Under the pieces are notes generated by a model. That model saw only the letters and a program-made list of their open reading frames with translations, was not told where the DNA came from and ran no database searches. 64,000 bases of DNA, from assembly GCF_004118265.1 (NCBI RefSeq), contig NZ_SDHW01000001.1, forward strand, positions 186,001 through 250,000, given 5' to 3'. A program made the position numbers and the translations under genes. Positions 41,980-51,147 of this stretch are shown piece after piece. Source of the stretch: Lacibacter luteus. GTDB taxonomy: Bacteria; Bacteroidota; Bacteroidia; Chitinophagales; Chitinophagaceae. Each line of letters begins with the position of its first letter. The first letter of the stretch is position 1.

Positions 41980-43398
41980 TTAACTCACAGGAACAAGATT
42001 TACTTCTTTTGCTTTTTGGAGCATAAAGGCATATGCCGCTTCGTAACTGTTTTCAATTGCACCATCGAGAATAGCATCTTTAATGGCCGTTTTCAGGTCG
42101 CCTACTATGCGTGACGGCGGCACATTAAATATTTGCATGATCAGTTCGCCGGTAATGGGTGGTTGCCAGTTGCGGATATGATCTTTCTCCTCCACCTCTT
42201 TGCAACGTTGGCGCACCAGTTCGAAATTCTGCAGATAACGCTGTACTTTCTGTTGGTTTTTTGAAGTGATATCGGCATTGCACAACAACATCAATGCATC
42301 AAAATCTTCACCCGCATCAAACAGTAAACGGCGGATAGCACTGTCCGTTATGTTTTCTTTGGTTAAACTGATGGGTCGAAGATGCAGCTCCACCAACTTC
42401 TTTACAAACTTCATTTTTTCGTTTGCTGGAAGTTTTAACTGTGCAAAAATTTTCGGTACCATTCTGCCTCCAACAACTTCGTGCCCATGAAATGTCCAGC
42501 CATGACCTTTTTCAAAACGTTTGGTTGCAGGTTTGGCAATATCGTGAAGAATAGCTGCCCAACGCAACCACAAATCGTTTGTATGTTCGGCAATATTATC
42601 CAGCACCTGGAGTGTGTGATAAAAATTATCCTTGTGTCCTTTACCGTCAATGTATTCGGCACCGGCAAGATCGATCATTTGCGGAAAGAATAATTTAAGC
42701 AAACCGCTCTTGTACAACAGATCGAAGCCAACAGATGGTTTCGGACTGAGTACAATTTTGTTCAGCTCATCGGCAATACGTTCTTTTGAAATGATATGTA
42801 AACGATGTGCATTTTCAATAATACCCAGCCATGTTTCCGGAACAATACTGAAGTTTAATTGCGATGCAAAACGAATGGCACGCATCATACGCAAGGGGTC
42901 GTCGCTGAAAGTTGTGCCGGGCTCTAATGGTGTACGGATGAGTTGCAGTTTAAGGTCTTCCACTCCATTGAATGGGTCGATCAACGCACCGAAATCATCT
43001 TTGTTTAAACTGATGGCAAGTGCATTGATGGTGAAATCTCTTCGACGCTGATCATCCTCCAAAGTACCGGGCTCCACTTCTGGCTTGCGTGAATGTGCAG
43101 CATAACTTTCTTTACGTGCACCTACAAACTCAATTTCAAATCCACCAACTTTAATATTGGCTGTACCGAATGTTTTAAAGAAAGCAACCTGTGGTGTTGG
43201 TTTAAACTGTTTCGCTACTTCGTTTGCCAATTCAATACCATCGCCTACGCAAACAACATCAATATCTTTACAGGCACGTTGCAGTAATTTATCACGCACA
43301 AAGCCGCCAACAAGATAACAGGGCAATTGCATTTTCTGTGCACAGTTACCAATTATCTGCAGAATCTTCAGCTCTTCTTTTGAACAATCAATCATCAT
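41980..43398 (-). CDS. CCA-adding tRNA nucleotidyltransferase / poly(A) polymerase family with HD domain
   Basis: A 472-residue class II nucleotidyltransferase. YLVGGFVRDKLL and CKDIDVVCVGDG form the catalytic palm, RRRDFTINALAISL and RMMRAIRFASQLNF the nucleotide-binding neck, and HDIAKPATKRF an HD phosphohydrolase domain in the C-terminal half. It adds or repairs the tRNA 3' CCA; the visible tRNA genes do not encode CCA, which makes such an enzyme necessary. The start at ATG 43398 is used; a frame eight residues longer exists. Confidence 0.93.
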   Translation of the reverse strand: MMIDCSKEELKILQIIGNCAQKMQLPCYLVGGFVRDKLLQRACKDIDVVCVGDGIELANEVAKQFKPTPQVAFFKTFGTANIKVGGFEIEFVGARKESYAAHSRKPEVEPGTLEDDQRRRDFTINALAISLNKDDFGALIDPFNGVEDLKLQLIRTPLEPGTTFSDDPLRMMRAIRFASQLNFSIVPETWLGIIENAHRLHIISKERIADELNKIVLSPKPSVGFDLLYKSGLLKLFFPQMIDLAGAEYIDGKGHKDNFYHTLQVLDNIAEHTNDLWLRWAAILHDIAKPATKRFEKGHGWTFHGHEVVGGRMVPKIFAQLKLPANEKMKFVKKLVELHLRPISLTKENITDSAIRRLLFDAGEDFDALMLLCNADITSKNQQKVQRYLQNFELVRQRCKEVEEKDHIRNWQPPITGELIMQIFNVPPSRIVGDLKTAIKDAILDGAIENSYEAAYAFMLQKAKEVNLVPVS

Positions 43399-43468
43399 AC
43401 GCTGCAAAAATAAGAAAGACAAAACAAGTTTGAAGTACGAGGTTAGAAGTAAGATTTGTTACAATTGT

Positions 43469-44623
43469 TTAGAACAATTTTTTATAAACGTTCATTACGC
43501 TAGCAGCAGTTGCTTCATTGGTAAAGCGTTGTGCATGTTGCCAACCTTTTTCTACCTGTTGTGCAACAAACGTACTATCGTTTAAAATGCGTTTCATTTG
43601 CGCTGCAATTTCTTCGGGTTTATTGGGATCAACATAAAAAGCTCCTTCCCCCCCTGCTTCGGGCAAACAGGAAACATTCGACGTTATTACCGGAATGCGG
43701 CTCCACAACGCTTCCAGTACAGGAATACCGAAACCTTCAAACACACTTGGATAGATCATGGCTGTTGCCATTTGGTAGATGGCAGGAAAATCTTCTGCCG
43801 ATTGAAACCCCGGAGAATATTTTGCTGTTTTGCTATCGGAAAGAAAAATGATCTTTTCATCGAGGCGGTTTAACGTAACAAAGTCTTTTACTTTTTGTTT
43901 GTATTCGCCACCATTACCAATTACCACCAACGGCAAGGGATTTTCATTGCCCATCAACTGCATTGCCTTGCAAAGGTTGAGCAGGTTCTTGCGTTCAATA
44001 ATGGAACCAACGTATAAGAAATAGTTCTCTGGCAGCTGGTAATGTTTACGGATGCGTTCTTTCGTATCGGCAGAAACTGTTTGTGCAAATGCAGGATTAC
44101 AACTCTGGTAGCATACATCAATTTTATCTGGAGCTGTTTGATAAAATTCGATGAGATCGCTTTTGGTTTGTTCACTGATGGCAATGATACGATCGGCATG
44201 TTCGCAAGCGTACCTGAATTTATTTGTATAAATTTTTCTGTCGATGGCTTTATATTGCTCAGGATAACGTTCATGAATAAGATCGTGCATGGTAACAACC
44301 GACTTAATACCGGTGCGCTGAATATTTACAGGTATTTCGTGGCTGAGTCCGTGATAGAGATCAATGTTCAATCGTTTTAAATCGGACTTGATCCAGTTGC
44401 TGCGCCACAACGATGATAGTTTTTTGCTAATGAATGTTTGCGGCTGTACTTCCTGTACATTCTTCAAGTCATCAAAAAAGAAAAGTGAAGAAGATTTAGG
44501 ATTGAAGAGCACGTACTGATGTTGCGGAAAGCCTGTTGCCAGCGAACGGATCAATGTTCGACTGTAGTGCCCTAACCCTGTTTGATTATGATATGCCCGT
44601 TTTGCATCGAAGCCAATATTCAT
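43469..44623 (-). CDS. GT4-family glycosyltransferase
   Basis: The 384-residue GT-B enzyme begins MNIGFDAKRAYHNQTGLGHYSR (acceptor domain) and has FLYVGSIIERKNLLNLCKAM and the donor-binding EGFGIPVLEALWSRIPVITSN with the E-x7-E motif. It is a retaining family 4 transferase, sugar and acceptor unknown. The reading frame continues 96 residues upstream through the inverted repeat at 44648-44916; that part has no family similarity, so ATG 44623 is used. It is divergent from dapD. Confidence 0.9.
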   Translation of the reverse strand: MNIGFDAKRAYHNQTGLGHYSRTLIRSLATGFPQHQYVLFNPKSSSLFFFDDLKNVQEVQPQTFISKKLSSLWRSNWIKSDLKRLNIDLYHGLSHEIPVNIQRTGIKSVVTMHDLIHERYPEQYKAIDRKIYTNKFRYACEHADRIIAISEQTKSDLIEFYQTAPDKIDVCYQSCNPAFAQTVSADTKERIRKHYQLPENYFLYVGSIIERKNLLNLCKAMQLMGNENPLPLVVIGNGGEYKQKVKDFVTLNRLDEKIIFLSDSKTAKYSPGFQSAEDFPAIYQMATAMIYPSVFEGFGIPVLEALWSRIPVITSNVSCLPEAGGEGAFYVDPNKPEEIAAQMKRILNDSTFVAQQVEKGWQHAQRFTNEATAASVMNVYKKLF

Positions 44624-44647
44624 GGCGCAAAGGTGCGGAATATTGTG

Positions 44648-44916
44648 CAATAGTGAATTGTCAATGGTGAATAGTGAATGGGGTGCTGTTTTTGTAAATT
44701 GCTGTACAAACGGCATGGAGCTTATCTCCTCCTCGGGAGGGGCGGCAACGTGTTGCACATAGGCAACGACTGCAGGGGTGGGTTTTTGATGAATAGTATT
44801 CCCGGACGTACAAGAGCTTGCGTGGCAACAGGCGATGCTATAAAATACAGGCGCTGGTATAACATATAAAATATTCTTTCGAATTTTTAAATCCTCTTGT
44901 TGACAATTCACTATTG
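44648..44916. repeat. Possible MITE-like unit with 17-bp terminal inverted repeats
   Basis: CAATAGTGAATTGTCAA (44648-44664) and TTGACAATTCACTATTG (44900-44916) are perfect inverted copies at the ends of a 269-base non-coding segment. The inside holds a hairpin-prone CTCCTCGGGAGG and a GGGGTGGGTTTTT stretch. It occupies the divergent gap between the GT4 gene and dapD. Confidence 0.5.
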
Positions 44917-44945
44917 ACTATTTTCGCAGCAAATTTGAAACAACA

Positions 44946-45752
44946 ATGAAAGATTTGATTCTTGAAGCATGGGGTAACCGTGAACTTTTGAAGGATAATA
45001 AATACAGTGATGCGGTGCGTGCTGTTATTGAAGAAGTAGATAAAGGCCGTTTACGTACAGCAGAACCAGTTAGTGATGGCTGGCAGGTAAACGAATGGGT
45101 AAAGCAGGCCATCCTGATGTATTTTGGTATTCAGCAAATGCAGACATGGGATGTGGCTCCGTTTGAGTTTTACGATAAAATGTTGCTGAAGAAAAATTAT
45201 AAAGACCTCGGCGTACGTGCAGTACCACATGCAGTAGCACGTTACGGTGCTTACCTGGCGAAGAATGTGGTGTTGATGCCAAGTTATGTAAACATTGGAG
45301 CGTATGTTGATGAAGGTACGATGGTTGATACATGGGCTACAGTTGGTAGCTGTGCTCAGATTGGTAAAGGTGTTCACCTGAGTGGTGGTGTTGGTATTGG
45401 TGGTGTGTTGGAACCATTGCAGGCAAGCCCGGTAATTATTGAAGATGGCGTGTTTGTAGGCAGTCGTTGTATTGTAGTGGAAGGTGTGCGTGTAGAGAAA
45501 GAAGCTGTGCTTGGTGCAAACGTGGTATTGACACAATCAACAAAGATCATTGATGTGAGTGGCGCTGAACCGGTTGAAATGAAAGGCCGTGTTCCTGCTC
45601 GCAGTGTGGTGATACCGGGTTCTTATACAAAAAAATTCCCCGCAGGAGAATATGGTGTTGGTTGTGCATTGATTATTGGTCAGCGTAAACCAAGTACCGA
45701 TCTGAAGACAAGTTTGAATGATGCGCTGCGTGATTTTAACGTGAGTGTATAA
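44946..45752 (+). CDS. dapD: 2,3,4,5-tetrahydropyridine-2,6-dicarboxylate N-succinyltransferase
   Basis: The 268-residue protein has an N-terminal helical domain and a left-handed beta-helix of hexapeptide repeats (VLMPSYVNIGAYVDEGTMVDTWATVG, then SGGVGIGGVLEP). DGVFVGSRCIVVEGV and VVIPGSYTKK are DapD-specific. It succinylates tetrahydrodipicolinate from succinyl-CoA in the succinylase branch of lysine/diaminopimelate synthesis. No other dap gene is adjacent. A promoter-like TTGACA lies upstream inside the inverted-repeat end, and a strong terminator follows. Confidence 0.95.
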   Translation: MKDLILEAWGNRELLKDNKYSDAVRAVIEEVDKGRLRTAEPVSDGWQVNEWVKQAILMYFGIQQMQTWDVAPFEFYDKMLLKKNYKDLGVRAVPHAVARYGAYLAKNVVLMPSYVNIGAYVDEGTMVDTWATVGSCAQIGKGVHLSGGVGIGGVLEPLQASPVIIEDGVFVGSRCIVVEGVRVEKEAVLGANVVLTQSTKIIDVSGAEPVEMKGRVPARSVVIPGSYTKKFPAGEYGVGCALIIGQRKPSTDLKTSLNDALRDFNVSV

Positions 45753-45777
45753 CAGGCGAATATCTTTTTAGCTTTTT

Positions 45778-45816
45778 AAAAGAGTCCTGTTGTAATATGC
45801 AGGACTCTTTTTTTTA
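45778..45816 (+). terminator. Terminator after dapD
   Basis: AAAAGAGTCCTG and CAGGACTCTTTT pair around a ten-base loop and end in eight T residues. The EamA-family gene starts six bases later, so it needs its own promoter or read-through. Confidence 0.88.
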
Positions 45817-45821
45817 ACCTT

Positions 45822-46736
45822 ATGTCGAAAAAACAATCACTTGCATTCATTGGTTTTGTGTTGACGTTTACAGGATCGATCCTGTTTTCAACCAAGGCCA
45901 TTATTGTTAAAAAAGCATTTGCATCCATTGAAGTGGATGCATTGTCGCTGCTGGCATTGCGTATGCTGTTTGCATTACCGTTTTACATAGCAGTATTATT
46001 TGTTACAAAACGTACGAACACAACAACGCTCAGTTTAAAAAAATGGTTGCAGCTGGTTGCAGTTGGTTTGCTCGGTTATTATGTAAGCAGTTATCTTGAT
46101 TTTGAAGGGCTGCGTTATATTTCAGCCGGTCTTGAACGATTGATCCTTTTCCTCTACCCCAGTTTTGTGGTGTTGATCAATGCATTTGTTTTTCGGGAGA
46201 AGATAAACAGTAACCAGCGATTGGCATTGCTGCTCACCTATTCCGGAATTGCGTTGGCCTATGCAGGTGAATTTAATCTTTATCATTTGCAGCCCGGTTT
46301 CTTTTGGGGTGGCTTACTGGTATTTCTCTGCTCTATTACGTATGCACTTTATATTGTAGGCAGTGGTCGTTTAATTCCGTTAACAGGTGCTACTGCATTT
46401 ACTTCTTACGCCATGCTTGCAGCAACGGCCGGTATTTTTATTCATTTCCTTGTTGGGCACGATGCATCGTTGCTGGTATCGGTTGCTAAACAACATTGGC
46501 AATATGGTTTGTTGTTGGGCATTATTGCAACTGTACTTCCATCCTATTTAATTGCAGGCGGCACTAAACGCATCGGCAGTAATAATGTGGCCATCATTTC
46601 CAGCATTGGCCCAGTATCAACTATCTTACAGGCATGGTGGTTTTTGGGCGAAACGATTCACTGGTCGCAATTGGTAGGCACAGGATTGGTGATTGCAGGC
46701 ATCCTGATATTGGGGTTGAAAAAGCAAAAGACCTAA
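45822..46736 (+). CDS. EamA/DMT-superfamily transporter
   Basis: The 304-residue protein has ten predicted membrane helices in two EamA repeats (first about residues 8-140, second 150-298). GLLGYYVSSYLDFEGLRYISAGLERLILFLYPSFV and AIISSIGPVSTILQAWWFLGE are typical. Such proteins export amino acids or metabolites; substrate unknown. It ends shortly before tRNA-Leu. Confidence 0.88.
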   Translation: MSKKQSLAFIGFVLTFTGSILFSTKAIIVKKAFASIEVDALSLLALRMLFALPFYIAVLFVTKRTNTTTLSLKKWLQLVAVGLLGYYVSSYLDFEGLRYISAGLERLILFLYPSFVVLINAFVFREKINSNQRLALLLTYSGIALAYAGEFNLYHLQPGFFWGGLLVFLCSITYALYIVGSGRLIPLTGATAFTSYAMLAATAGIFIHFLVGHDASLLVSVAKQHWQYGLLLGIIATVLPSYLIAGGTKRIGSNNVAIISSIGPVSTILQAWWFLGETIHWSQLVGTGLVIAGILILGLKKQKT

Positions 46737-46770
46737 GCGATTTTAATTTTTTACTTTCCTGAAAGCCCGT

Positions 46771-46778
46771 TACATTTG
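46771..46778 (+). promoter_or_regulatory. -7 box of tRNA-Leu promoter
   Basis: TACATTTG, a full match to the Bacteroidota TAnnTTTG box, 34 bases before the mature tRNA. The matching -33 region is only T-rich (TTTTTTAC). Confidence 0.55.
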
Positions 46779-46812
46779 CACCCCCTGAACCCCGATATTG
46801 TCGGGACAAGTT

Positions 46813-46896
46813 GCCCAGGTGGCGAAATTGGTAGACGCACTGTGTTCAGGTCGCAGCGTTCGCAAGGATGTGCTGGTTCGAATCCAGTCCTGGGCA
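46813..46896 (+). tRNA. tRNA-Leu (anticodon CAG)
   Basis: An 84-base class II tRNA. Acceptor GCCCAGG/CCTGGGC with discriminator A, anticodon arm CTGTG-TTCAGGT-CGCAG giving anticodon CAG, a long variable arm, and T-arm CTGG/CCAG around TTCGAAT. It reads CUG. CCA is not encoded. A terminator hairpin begins about ten bases downstream. Confidence 0.95.
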
Positions 46897-46902
46897 CGAT
46901 AG

Positions 46903-46932
46903 AAAAAGCAGTTCATTTGAACTGCTTTTTTG
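46903..46932 (+). terminator. Terminator after tRNA-Leu
   Basis: AAAAAGCAGTTCA and TGAACTGCTTTTTT form a 9-bp stem with a short loop and T run. Confidence 0.88.
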
Positions 46933-46965
46933 TTTACTTCGGATGTTTCTTATAATAATAGATGC

Positions 46966-48003
46966 CTATTGCTCTTTATAATGTATGGCAGATAAAGATC
47001 TGAGTGTAGCTGCTGCAGTTTCTGCAGTGATGTCCCGTTGCGGATTAGCCAGCATTTCATAACCCACCATAAATTTCTTTACGGTAGCACTTCGCAACAA
47101 TGGTGGATAAAAGTGCATGTGCCAGTGCCATTCTTCATGCACCCCGTCATTTACGGGTGATTGATGCATCCCTGCTGAATACGGAAATGATACATGAAAG
47201 AGATTATCGTATTTGGCAGTTAATTGTTTAAGGATTGATGCCAACGCTGTTTTCTCTTCATCAGTAAATTGTAATACATGCTGCACATGACGCTTGCTTA
47301 CAATCATGGTTTCATAAGGCCATACTGCCCAGAAAGGAACCAACGCCACAAAATGTTCGTTCTCTATGATAATACGTTCCTGTTGTTGCAGTTCAGTTTG
47401 CAGGTAATCACTCAATAAACTTTTACCATGCTGCTGAAAATAATTTTGTTGTTGTGTAGTTTCTTTTGAAAGCTCCAATGGTATGGATGAAGATGCCCAT
47501 ACCTGGCCATGCGGATGCGGATTGCTGCATCCCATGATTTCACCTTTGTTTTCAAAAATCTGGATGTACTTGATAAATGAATGTTTTGATAATTCTGCAA
47601 ATTCATTTTGCCACAGCTCAATTACTTTTTCAATTGCCTGCTCACTCATGAGCGGCAGTGTTAAACTATGATCAGGTGAAAAACAAATAACCCTGCAAAT
47701 ACCGCTTTCACTTTTTGCCTGTAAGAGACTGTTGTTATATTCACCTGTAGGAGTATCAGACAACAACGCAGAAAAATCATTGGTAAACACATACGCATTT
47801 TCATACGCCGGATTCATACTCCCATCAGAACGTTTATTACCGGGGCATAAATAACAACCGGCATCATAAGCAGGTCTGTTATCAGCAGGCAAATCTTCTA
47901 CCTTCCCCTGCCACGGACGCTTCATACGATGTGGTGATACCAAAATCCAATCACCCGTAAGTATGTTAAGCCTTGTATGCGAATGCTCTTTTAAATCAAA
48001 CAT
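46966..48003 (-). CDS. galT: Galactose-1-phosphate uridylyltransferase
   Basis: The 345-residue protein has the HIT-superfamily active-site motif NPHPHGQVWASS (His-Pro-His), two Cys in YLCPGNKRS near residue 52 fitting the metal site, and WHWHMHFYPPLL in the C-terminal half. It exchanges UMP between UDP-glucose and galactose 1-phosphate in the Leloir pathway. It starts three bases after galK ends, forming a galK-galT operon downstream of the sulfatase/GH2 locus. Confidence 0.96.
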   Translation of the reverse strand: MFDLKEHSHTRLNILTGDWILVSPHRMKRPWQGKVEDLPADNRPAYDAGCYLCPGNKRSDGSMNPAYENAYVFTNDFSALLSDTPTGEYNNSLLQAKSESGICRVICFSPDHSLTLPLMSEQAIEKVIELWQNEFAELSKHSFIKYIQIFENKGEIMGCSNPHPHGQVWASSSIPLELSKETTQQQNYFQQHGKSLLSDYLQTELQQQERIIIENEHFVALVPFWAVWPYETMIVSKRHVQHVLQFTDEEKTALASILKQLTAKYDNLFHVSFPYSAGMHQSPVNDGVHEEWHWHMHFYPPLLRSATVKKFMVGYEMLANPQRDITAETAAATLRSLSAIHYKEQ

Positions 48004-48006
48004 GGT

Positions 48007-49164
48007 TTATGCAATTCGTTCTGTTCCGTTTTCAATAGTGGCCACATAATAAGTCAAAGGCAGGTTCATGGTTGCTTCATATAGCGGTTGAATATTTTTG
48101 ATCAATGGCTCAATGGCTTCTTCTTTAATTAAATTGATGGTGCAGCCACCAAAACCACCACCCATCATACGTGCACCCATCACTGAAGCATTACTTTTTA
48201 CACGATCAACCAACCAATCCAGTTCTTTGCAACTCACTTCATACATTTCACTCAGCCCTTTGTGTGTATCAAACATTTTTGCGCCTAATGCTTCTATTTG
48301 TCCGTGTTCCAAATCATCACACCCCTGTAGTAAGCGGTTGATCTCCCGCACTACAAAACGGCTTCGCTTATCAACCAACGCATCTTCTGGTAATACATAT
48401 TGATTGAGCATTTCTTCATTTGCATCTCTTAATGCTTTTACATTTGGGTGATGTTGTTGTATCCATGTAACAGCTTGTGTACATTCTTTACGACGGGTAT
48501 TGTATTCACTTGAAGCAAGCGAATGTTTTACGTTGGTATTTAATAAAAGAATTTTGTACCCATCGAGTTTAAACGGTTTGTATTCATACTCTAATGAGCG
48601 ACAATCCAAACGTATCACATGATCTTTCTTGCCCATCATGCTTGCAAACTGATCCATGATGCCACACATTACACCCGCAAATTCATGCTCGGCTTTTTGT
48701 GCCATTTGAACCATGGTAATACGATCTAGTTGTGTGTTGAGCAATTCATTTAATGCAAAAACCGTAGCACATTCAACAGCAGCAGATGAAGAAAGACCGG
48801 CACCCATCGGCACATCACTGGAGAGCACAACATTAAACCCACGAAATAACTTCTGCATTTTAAAAAACTGAATGGCTGAACCTAAAATGTAATTGGGCCA
48901 GCTTACATCACCCACAGGTTTTAAACCAACAAGCGAAGTAGAAAACGTTTCATGCAAGTCATGCGCCACTAAATGTATTTCATCATCGTTCCGAAGAGAG
49001 ATGGCTACATAAGCAGCTTTATCAATCGCAGCAGGCAATACAAATCCATCATTATAATCCGTATGCTCACCTATGATATTGATTCTGCCTGGAGAGCGAA
49101 CAATGACTGGTTCTTCCTGAAATTTTTCCAGGAATACTTTTCTTATTGATTCTTTTATTTGCAT
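48007..49164 (-). CDS. galK: Galactokinase
   Basis: A 385-residue GHMP kinase. SPGRINIIGEHTDYNDGFVL is the galactokinase signature, PMGAGLSSSAAVE the ATP-binding loop and GARMMGGGFGGCTINL motif 3. It phosphorylates galactose at C1. With galT it would process galactose released by the GH2 enzyme of the upstream locus. The 414 bases between its start and susD hold only a tiny lipoprotein-like ORF. Confidence 0.96.
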   Translation of the reverse strand: MQIKESIRKVFLEKFQEEPVIVRSPGRINIIGEHTDYNDGFVLPAAIDKAAYVAISLRNDDEIHLVAHDLHETFSTSLVGLKPVGDVSWPNYILGSAIQFFKMQKLFRGFNVVLSSDVPMGAGLSSSAAVECATVFALNELLNTQLDRITMVQMAQKAEHEFAGVMCGIMDQFASMMGKKDHVIRLDCRSLEYEYKPFKLDGYKILLLNTNVKHSLASSEYNTRRKECTQAVTWIQQHHPNVKALRDANEEMLNQYVLPEDALVDKRSRFVVREINRLLQGCDDLEHGQIEALGAKMFDTHKGLSEMYEVSCKELDWLVDRVKSNASVMGARMMGGGFGGCTINLIKEEAIEPLIKNIQPLYEATMNLPLTYYVATIENGTERIA

Positions 49165-49290
49165 GAACTTTTTTGAATGATTGTTATTCTTACCAGAGTA
49201 AATATAAAATCCGCACTTGTAATAAATTGTTCATTTAAGGGAGAAGGATGTACCAGTTGCTTAAAAAACAGCAGCGATGTAAACGACTTC

Positions 49291-49446
49291 TTATATAGTC
49301 GCAAACCTTTTCGGTGTTGGCATACAGGAATGAATACTATCCTTTGTACGATTGCGATCAGGTGGTCGGTTACTGTTACCGCAACTGCTGCACAGCAGGA
49401 TGGTAAAGAACGATATATTAAATAAGACTAAAGAAAAGCACTTCAT
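49291..49446 (-). pseudogene. Very short lipoprotein ORF, possibly a truncated gene
   Basis: ATG 49446 opens a 51-residue frame: signal MKCFSLVLFNISFFTILLCSSC with a good lipobox, then CGNSNRPPDRNRTKDSIHSCMP and a stop. The ending (CMPTPKRFATI) resembles the N-terminal linker seen in Bacteroidota SUMF1/formylglycine-enzyme-like lipoproteins, whose domain would follow, but no such domain is encoded downstream. It could be a remnant or a genuine small lipoprotein. It lies after susD and before galK on the same strand. The rest of 49165-49578 has no other gene. Confidence 0.35.
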
Positions 49447-49578
49447 CTGCGATGATTGAAAGATTGTGGTTCTCACAGTACAGATAAAAATTTGTTTCTC
49501 AGTTGTATCGGGTTACGCTTTCCTTATATGCATCAATGAAGTGCTTTATTACCGGTTAATCATATTTTATTGTTGTCA

Positions 49579-51147
49579 TTATTTCCAAACAGGGTTTTGT
49601 TCCAATTTAAGATTAGCTCTTAACTCTGCTGTTGGTATTGGAAATATAGTCGATCTGTCCAGGTAACCGATACGGGCACTGTAGTTAGCAATGTTATCTG
49701 CCTTTGCCCTGTTAAAAGCATCCTGCACTGTACCCCATCGTTTTAAATCATAATAACGCAACCCTTCAAAGGCTAATTCTACTCTCCGTTCATGACGAAC
49801 GATATTTCTTAATACAGCCTGACTTAAACCAGTTCCTTCTGCAACTTCAACTGTTGGCATGTTCACTCTTGCTCTTACTTGGTTCACCAATGCAGGCACA
49901 CCTGTAAGTTGCCCCAACTCTACCATTGCTTCTGCACGCATCAGTAACACATCAGCATAGCGAATTACAATAAAATCTTGTCCTCCCGGATTAAACGGTG
50001 CAATACCTGTAGGCGAATTTGCATTGCGTATATATTTCTTCTGGCCATAAGTGGTAGCATTTGTTGTAAACACACCAACAGGTGCAATTCTGTCAACCAA
50101 AAATGCATCACCTCTGAAATAGACAGAAGCTAATAAACGGGGATCCCTGTTATTTTTTTGCGGTGTATTGTTTGTGGCAGTGCCGGGACTGTATAAAGGT
50201 GATGTAGTAATTGGTTTACCATCTGTGCAATAGTAATCTTTTACAAGATTGGGCATAGGTTGCTGATCTACTTTAGGTGCAGTAAGAAAAACACCGGAAA
50301 ACAATTCTCCATTATTCGATGCATCCTGAATAAATCTTACCGAGAAAATAATTTCAGTTGATAATTCACCTTGTTCTGTAAACAGCTGCGCATAACTTGG
50401 ATTTAATGTGTAGCCAAGCGTTAACACGGAAGCTGTTGCATCTAACACACCCTGGTAATCTTTGTTATAAAGAAGAAATCTTGCAAGTAGTCCTAACGCT
50501 GCGCCTTTTGTAGCATAGCCATATTGAGCTGCAGGATAAGACTGTGGCAGAAAATTAGCAGCGTCCTTTAAATCTTTTATCACCTGCGTTGAAATTTCCT
50601 GGTAAGTATTCTTGGGTACATAGGCTTCTTCTAATTCCTGCACTTTTAAAACAAGTGGAGCATCCTGGTAATAGATGGCGAGATGCGAATAAAAAAGTGA
50701 ACGAAGAAATAGAGCCTGTCCTTTGATGATTTGTTTTCTTGCATCAGGTATTACTGAGGTTGGTGCTGCTTCAATTTTTTCCAATACGGTATTTGCACGA
50801 CGAATGCCTTTATACAACGAATTCCATAGAGAAGTAAACATGTCATGATCCGGGGTAATGTTTGCTTCCATAAAATTTCCTGGACCTTCAAACTTAAATG
50901 AATTGAAGGCATTATCACCCAAATTATCGTACATGGGAAAACCTGCGGTGCCATTTAAGCTGCCACTGTACTGAACCCTGTCTTGCAATACTTCGTAGGT
51001 GCCGTTCAGCGCCAATACAAAATCCTGCTCTGTTCTGAAAAAATTGGCTTCACTGATCTGTGTTAACGAACGTCTTTCCAAATAGTCTTTCGAACAGGCT
51101 GCAAAAACAAATACAATCGCTATAATAATTATTTTTTTCATGTTCAT
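49579..51147 (-). CDS. SusD/RagB-family outer-membrane glycan-binding lipoprotein
   Basis: The 522-residue lipoprotein has lipobox VFVFAACSKDYLE, an N-terminal SusD-like region (FFRTEQDFVLALNGTYEVLQD) and the C-terminal RagB/SusD region (ADVLLMRAEAMVELGQL, RHERRVELAFEGLRYYDLKRW, IFPIPTAELRAN). It caps the SusC barrel and binds glycan. The start overlaps the susC stop by one base (TAATG), with a second ATG two codons later. Confidence 0.95.
   Translation of the reverse strand: MNMKKIIIIAIVFVFAACSKDYLERRSLTQISEANFFRTEQDFVLALNGTYEVLQDRVQYSGSLNGTAGFPMYDNLGDNAFNSFKFEGPGNFMEANITPDHDMFTSLWNSLYKGIRRANTVLEKIEAAPTSVIPDARKQIIKGQALFLRSLFYSHLAIYYQDAPLVLKVQELEEAYVPKNTYQEISTQVIKDLKDAANFLPQSYPAAQYGYATKGAALGLLARFLLYNKDYQGVLDATASVLTLGYTLNPSYAQLFTEQGELSTEIIFSVRFIQDASNNGELFSGVFLTAPKVDQQPMPNLVKDYYCTDGKPITTSPLYSPGTATNNTPQKNNRDPRLLASVYFRGDAFLVDRIAPVGVFTTNATTYGQKKYIRNANSPTGIAPFNPGGQDFIVIRYADVLLMRAEAMVELGQLTGVPALVNQVRARVNMPTVEVAEGTGLSQAVLRNIVRHERRVELAFEGLRYYDLKRWGTVQDAFNRAKADNIANYSARIGYLDRSTIFPIPTAELRANLKLEQNPVWK

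Noticed and set aside
44678-44869. 63-aa ORF inside the inverted-repeat unit
   Set aside because: No similarity, no start signal, Cys/Arg-rich composition typical of chance translation.
43469-44911. Longer GT4 reading frame (480 aa) starting at 44911
   Set aside because: The first 96 residues translate the inverted-repeat unit and show no glycosyltransferase similarity; ATG 44623 begins exactly at the family start.
49177-49425. 82-aa plus-strand ORF between galK and susD
   Set aside because: It is antisense to the lipoprotein-like ORF, with no recognisable start context or motif.
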